Positions 61,612 to 64,000 of a stretch of DNA of 64,000 nucleotides are shown in pieces. A model generated the notes under the pieces. The model was given only the letters and a program-made list of their open reading frames with translations. It made no database searches and had not been told where the DNA came from. Within the stretch, counting starts at the first letter, position 1; the number at the start of each line of letters is the position of its first letter. The position numbers were made by a program, and so were the translations under genes. Location: assembly GCA_015486015.1 (NCBI GenBank), contig WFSL01000002.1:8871-72870 (forward strand), read 5' to 3'. Source of the stretch: Aquificota bacterium. GTDB lineage: Bacteria > Thermosulfidibacterota > Thermosulfidibacteria > Thermosulfidibacterales > B14-G1.

Positions 61612-63033
61612 TTACTCGATCAAGGGCTCTTGGGGATCCCTCCCTTTCAAGGAACGCAAGAAGACGGCCAACAGATGAGGGTCGACAGCCTCTTGGTCCT
61701 TTCCAATAATCTCGAGGACCTTCGTCACCCTACCAACGCTCCAATGTCCTTCATCCTGAAGTAACCTGCATAACCTGTCCGCCAGATGTATCACCCTGGC
61801 CCCAAAGGGTATCTCTTCACCTTTCAGCCCCTTGGGAAAACCCGTGCCATCAAACCTTTCATGGTGGAAGAGGATCATGGGGCGGGCCTTTGAAAGGGCA
61901 GGGATGTTTCTGATCATGAAGGCCCCTATTACAGGGTGTTCCTTGTAGCTCCACGAGGCAGCATCGGGGAAGAACTCTGATTTTCCAATGTCATGTAGAA
62001 TGCCAGCGGTCTCTATCATCCGTATCTCACTCCTACTCAGTTTTAAAGCCTTCCCTATCTCTACTGAGACCTTGGCCACCACCTCCGAGTGGAGCCTGTT
62101 GTACTTGTCCCTTTCTCCCCTTTCAGAGACGAAGGATAGTGCGTCTTTTACAGAGCGGCAGATGGGAGGGATGGATACCTCATCTCCAGCATAGCAGACC
62201 CTGTTTCCACCTGTTCTTTTTGCCTGGTACATCCCCCAATCTGCCCTTCTCACCAACTCCTCTGAAGTGACACCATCTATGGGAAATGCGGCGACCCCAA
62301 TGCTCACTGTGACACGGGGAAAACCCTCTTTCCATATAGACTCTATGCGCCTCCTAATCCTCTCTGCCACTTTTATGGCTCCATCTGGTGGTGTATCGGG
62401 TAGTATCATGGCAAACTCGTCTCCCCCGTATCTACAGGCAACGTCAGAGCCCCGAATGGAAGAGCGCATGGCCTTTGCTACCCTCCTGAGCACCTTGTCC
62501 CCCACCACATGGCCATAAGCATCGTTCACCTCCTTGAGATTATCCATGTCCATAAAGAAGATGGAGAACATGGCGCTGTACCTAATGCCTCTCTCGACCT
62601 CGGATCGAAGGGTCCGATGGAAGACCCCTGCATTGTACAAGCCCGTCAAGTAATCTGTGGTGGCAAGATACTCCTTCCAGGAGAGTGCGCTCCAAAGGAG
62701 CCTGCCTCCCAAGGCCCCCATGACCTCTGCACCACCCCCCATGTGGGCGGAAAGCTCATCTCCTATCTCCTTTTCGCCAGTAAGATTGAGTACCAGATCT
62801 ACCTCAGGTAGGTCAAAAACCTCTCGGTAATCCCTATATATGGGTATGCCCATGGAGGTGGCAATGGGAATAGCCTCGGCATCTAAGTTTATCTCCGCTA
62901 ACCCCAGCACTTCAATGAATGGATCGTCACGTATAGCAGTGAGAAGCAACTTGCAGGCACTACCCCCACCAACAATGAATACCCTGATGCGCTCCTTAAA
63001 GACCCTGGGTACAACCCCTCTATTCACAGCCAT
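61612..63033 (-). CDS. Rossmann - GGDEF - HD-GYP-like signalling protein
   Basis: 473 residues. N-terminal Rossmann-like domain with VFIVGGGSACKLLLTAI (residues 18-34) and VDLVLNLTGE; then a diguanylate cyclase domain with DYLTGLYN (127-134), an intact inhibitory site RGSD (194-197) exactly five residues before GGDEF (203-207); then an HD-GYP-type phosphodiesterase with H315, HDIGK (347-351) and HHERFDGTGFP (390-400), where GYP is replaced by GFP. Both synthesis and hydrolysis of c-di-GMP look possible, perhaps switched by a nucleotide cofactor or small metabolite at the N-domain. Cytosolic, no membrane helix. Monocistronic by position. Confidence 0.88.
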   Translation of the reverse strand: MAVNRGVVPRVFKERIRVFIVGGGSACKLLLTAIRDDPFIEVLGLAEINLDAEAIPIATSMGIPIYRDYREVFDLPEVDLVLNLTGEKEIGDELSAHMGGGAEVMGALGGRLLWSALSWKEYLATTDYLTGLYNAGVFHRTLRSEVERGIRYSAMFSIFFMDMDNLKEVNDAYGHVVGDKVLRRVAKAMRSSIRGSDVACRYGGDEFAMILPDTPPDGAIKVAERIRRRIESIWKEGFPRVTVSIGVAAFPIDGVTSEELVRRADWGMYQAKRTGGNRVCYAGDEVSIPPICRSVKDALSFVSERGERDKYNRLHSEVVAKVSVEIGKALKLSRSEIRMIETAGILHDIGKSEFFPDAASWSYKEHPVIGAFMIRNIPALSKARPMILFHHERFDGTGFPKGLKGEEIPFGARVIHLADRLCRLLQDEGHWSVGRVTKVLEIIGKDQEAVDPHLLAVFLRSLKGRDPQEPLIE

Positions 63034-63405
63034 CTATTCTGAACCCCCTCTTGTGATCCATTATTGAACCCATATTGAGCAAATTTGCGCCCATTTCCCA
63101 AAACTGCCTCCTGACCTGAATCCTATGTTCTCACAACCCTTACTCCACCTCTCCTGAGGCATCAACCCCTAAATACCCGGACGACTTTTCACTATCCCCT
63201 ATGGCCACCCTCTACGTGAAAAGGGTGGGAGAATTCTCCCCTTTTATTATTCAAAAAGGAAACCACCAGGGACGAGGATATCAAGAATGACCCTCATCTG
63301 CTGAGTGCTGAGAAGGATCACTTACGACTACTTCCCCCGGTGTATCCCAAATGGCTATCCTCTATGCCAACACACAAGCGGAGAGAGGTCCACCTCCCTT
63401 GGCAT
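63034..63405. other. 372-base stretch without a gene
   Basis: No coding frame with recognisable features on either strand. It contains a small inverted repeat with flanking A and T runs (63219-63246) and nothing else I can support. It could hold the decayed 3' part of the DUF748-like gene, but translations in the other two frames show no continuation. Confidence 0.5.
63219..63246. terminator. weak bidirectional terminator candidate
   Basis: GGGAG-AATT-CTCCC (63227-63240) flanked by AAAAGGG on one side and CTTTT on the other, so it can fold with a T-run in either direction. It lies after the minus-strand DUF748-like gene. Short stem and tight loop make it tentative. Confidence 0.35.
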
Positions 63406-64000
63406 TCATGCTGCCCTCCTAACGGAGGGCAATAACTCCAAGAGACCTTTTAAGACCTTTTCATCTCTAAAGGGGTACTCTATGTTCCTGAGGGTGAGAT
63501 TGAATCCCTTCATGCTTATCATCACAGGGGGATGCAATGAGCTGTCTATGTAGAAAAGGGTACCATCCCTCACCACTACGGTTCCAATCTTGATGGCCGC
63601 AGCTTTCCTTGGGGTAGAGGACACTCCCTTAGCCTTCCTCAAGGGGTGAGTCTCTTTTGGGGTACCCAAGGTACCCAAGGGTGAGATCAGCCGCCCATCT
63701 GCCAATTTCTCTATGCGAATAAGGGGAGACTGAAGGAGGATCTTTCGGATCATCACCTTTCCAGAAAGGAGGGAGGTCCAGCTGGGAAATAAGGCAGCCA
63801 TCTCCACCTTGAGGAGGACCTTCCCACGGTGGACATCCTTTAGGATCACCCCTTTGGCTGTTACCTCGGTAAGGCCAAGGCTCACCTCTGCAACAGAAAA
63901 GCCTGGCCCTAACTTCTTCCGGATTGCATGCTCCACCAGCCTCCCTGCATAGTGCGTGGCACCCAAATAGAGCCCTGCCAATCCCAGAAAAACCAAGACC
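63406..64000 (-). CDS. DUF748/AsmA-like protein, short, 5' end at window edge
   Basis: The frame is open to the window's right edge; 197 residues are visible. An N-terminal hydrophobic helix (LVFLGLAGLYLGATHYAG), then the AsmA/DUF748 start pattern AIRKKLGPGFSVAEVSLGLTE, FPSWTSLLSGKVMIRKILL, SPLIRIEKLADGRL and VVVRDGTLFYIDSS. Family proteins are usually several hundred to over a thousand residues, but this one stops soon after FNLTLRNIEYPF, at 63406, so it seems truncated. Members sit in the periplasm and help lipid transport or envelope assembly. Confidence 0.7.
   Translation of the reverse strand, partial: VLVFLGLAGLYLGATHYAGRLVEHAIRKKLGPGFSVAEVSLGLTEVTAKGVILKDVHRGKVLLKVEMAALFPSWTSLLSGKVMIRKILLQSPLIRIEKLADGRLISPLGTLGTPKETHPLRKAKGVSSTPRKAAAIKIGTVVVRDGTLFYIDSSLHPPVMISMKGFNLTLRNIEYPFRDEKVLKGLLELLPSVRRAA

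Noticed and set aside
1-64000. CRISPR arrays, prophage modules or rRNA genes.
   Set aside because: No regularly spaced repeats, no cas or phage structural genes and no rRNA-like sequence were found on reading both strands.

Overview
The window looks like a chromosomal segment of a Gram-negative, probably thermophilic bacterium of the former Deltaproteobacteria (Desulfobacterota or a neighbouring lineage). This is inference. Seen directly: outer-membrane genes (mla set, lnt, lpxK), system II cytochrome c assembly (resB/ccsA), a fused ispDF in the order radA-carD-PIN/TRAM-ispDF, archaeal-type 3-dehydroquinate synthesis, heavy use of AGG/AGA arginine codons and tight operons with 1-20 base overlaps and frequent GTG/TTG starts. 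Nothing phage-like and no CRISPR array is visible.

Layout. 1-10.7 kb is accessory. It holds surface-sugar genes (rfbD fragment, an epimerase, manC, a NusG/RfaH-like factor) and sulfate activation genes (cysD, cysNC). Between them lies a 3.6-7.6 kb graveyard of toxin-antitoxin modules, an IS256-type transposase fragment, two glycosyltransferase 5' relics and several frameshifted genes. A tRNA-Leu(UAA) follows at 10.8 kb. 11-14.6 kb is the mlaEFDAC operon for outer-membrane lipid asymmetry. 14.7-23.7 kb on the plus strand runs hisF, lnt, an ArsR-type regulator, glyQ, a CNNM/CBS membrane protein and a YhaO/YhaN-like nuclease-ATPase pair. 24-27.3 kb has a dGTPase-like gene and the aroA'/aroB' operon. 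27.3-31.5 kb on the minus strand is ispDF, PIN/TRAM, carD and radA. 31.5-43.4 kb has resB, ccsA, argD, rimO, mutS, polX and a Ski2-like helicase. 43.8-49.1 kb has a DHH-CBS-CCA nucleotidyltransferase, a GH57 protein and a DUF89 protein. 49.5-57.4 kb on the minus strand holds a radical SAM protein, hisH, hisB, a phasin-like protein, cinA, rodA, mrdA and lpxK. 57.5-64 kb has split permease halves, a Gate-domain protein, an AtuA/DUF4387 pair, a Rossmann-GGDEF-HD-GYP protein and the edge of a DUF748/AsmA-like protein.

The most striking element lies at 25331-25521, just before the alternative dehydroquinate genes. A sigma70-like promoter is followed by a short open reading frame with 10 aromatic codons (4 Trp, 3 Phe, 3 Tyr) packed into 13 consecutive residues. 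Three mutually exclusive RNA hairpins follow, the last a perfect 9-bp terminator with a U-tract. This has every part of a classical translation-coupled attenuator, here apparently reading all three aromatic amino acids at once and controlling the archaeal-type entry into the aromatic pathway. The second notable point is ispDF, whose reading frame has no ATG, GTG or TTG before the nucleotide-binding loop; an AUC codon with a well-placed ribosome binding site is the best start.
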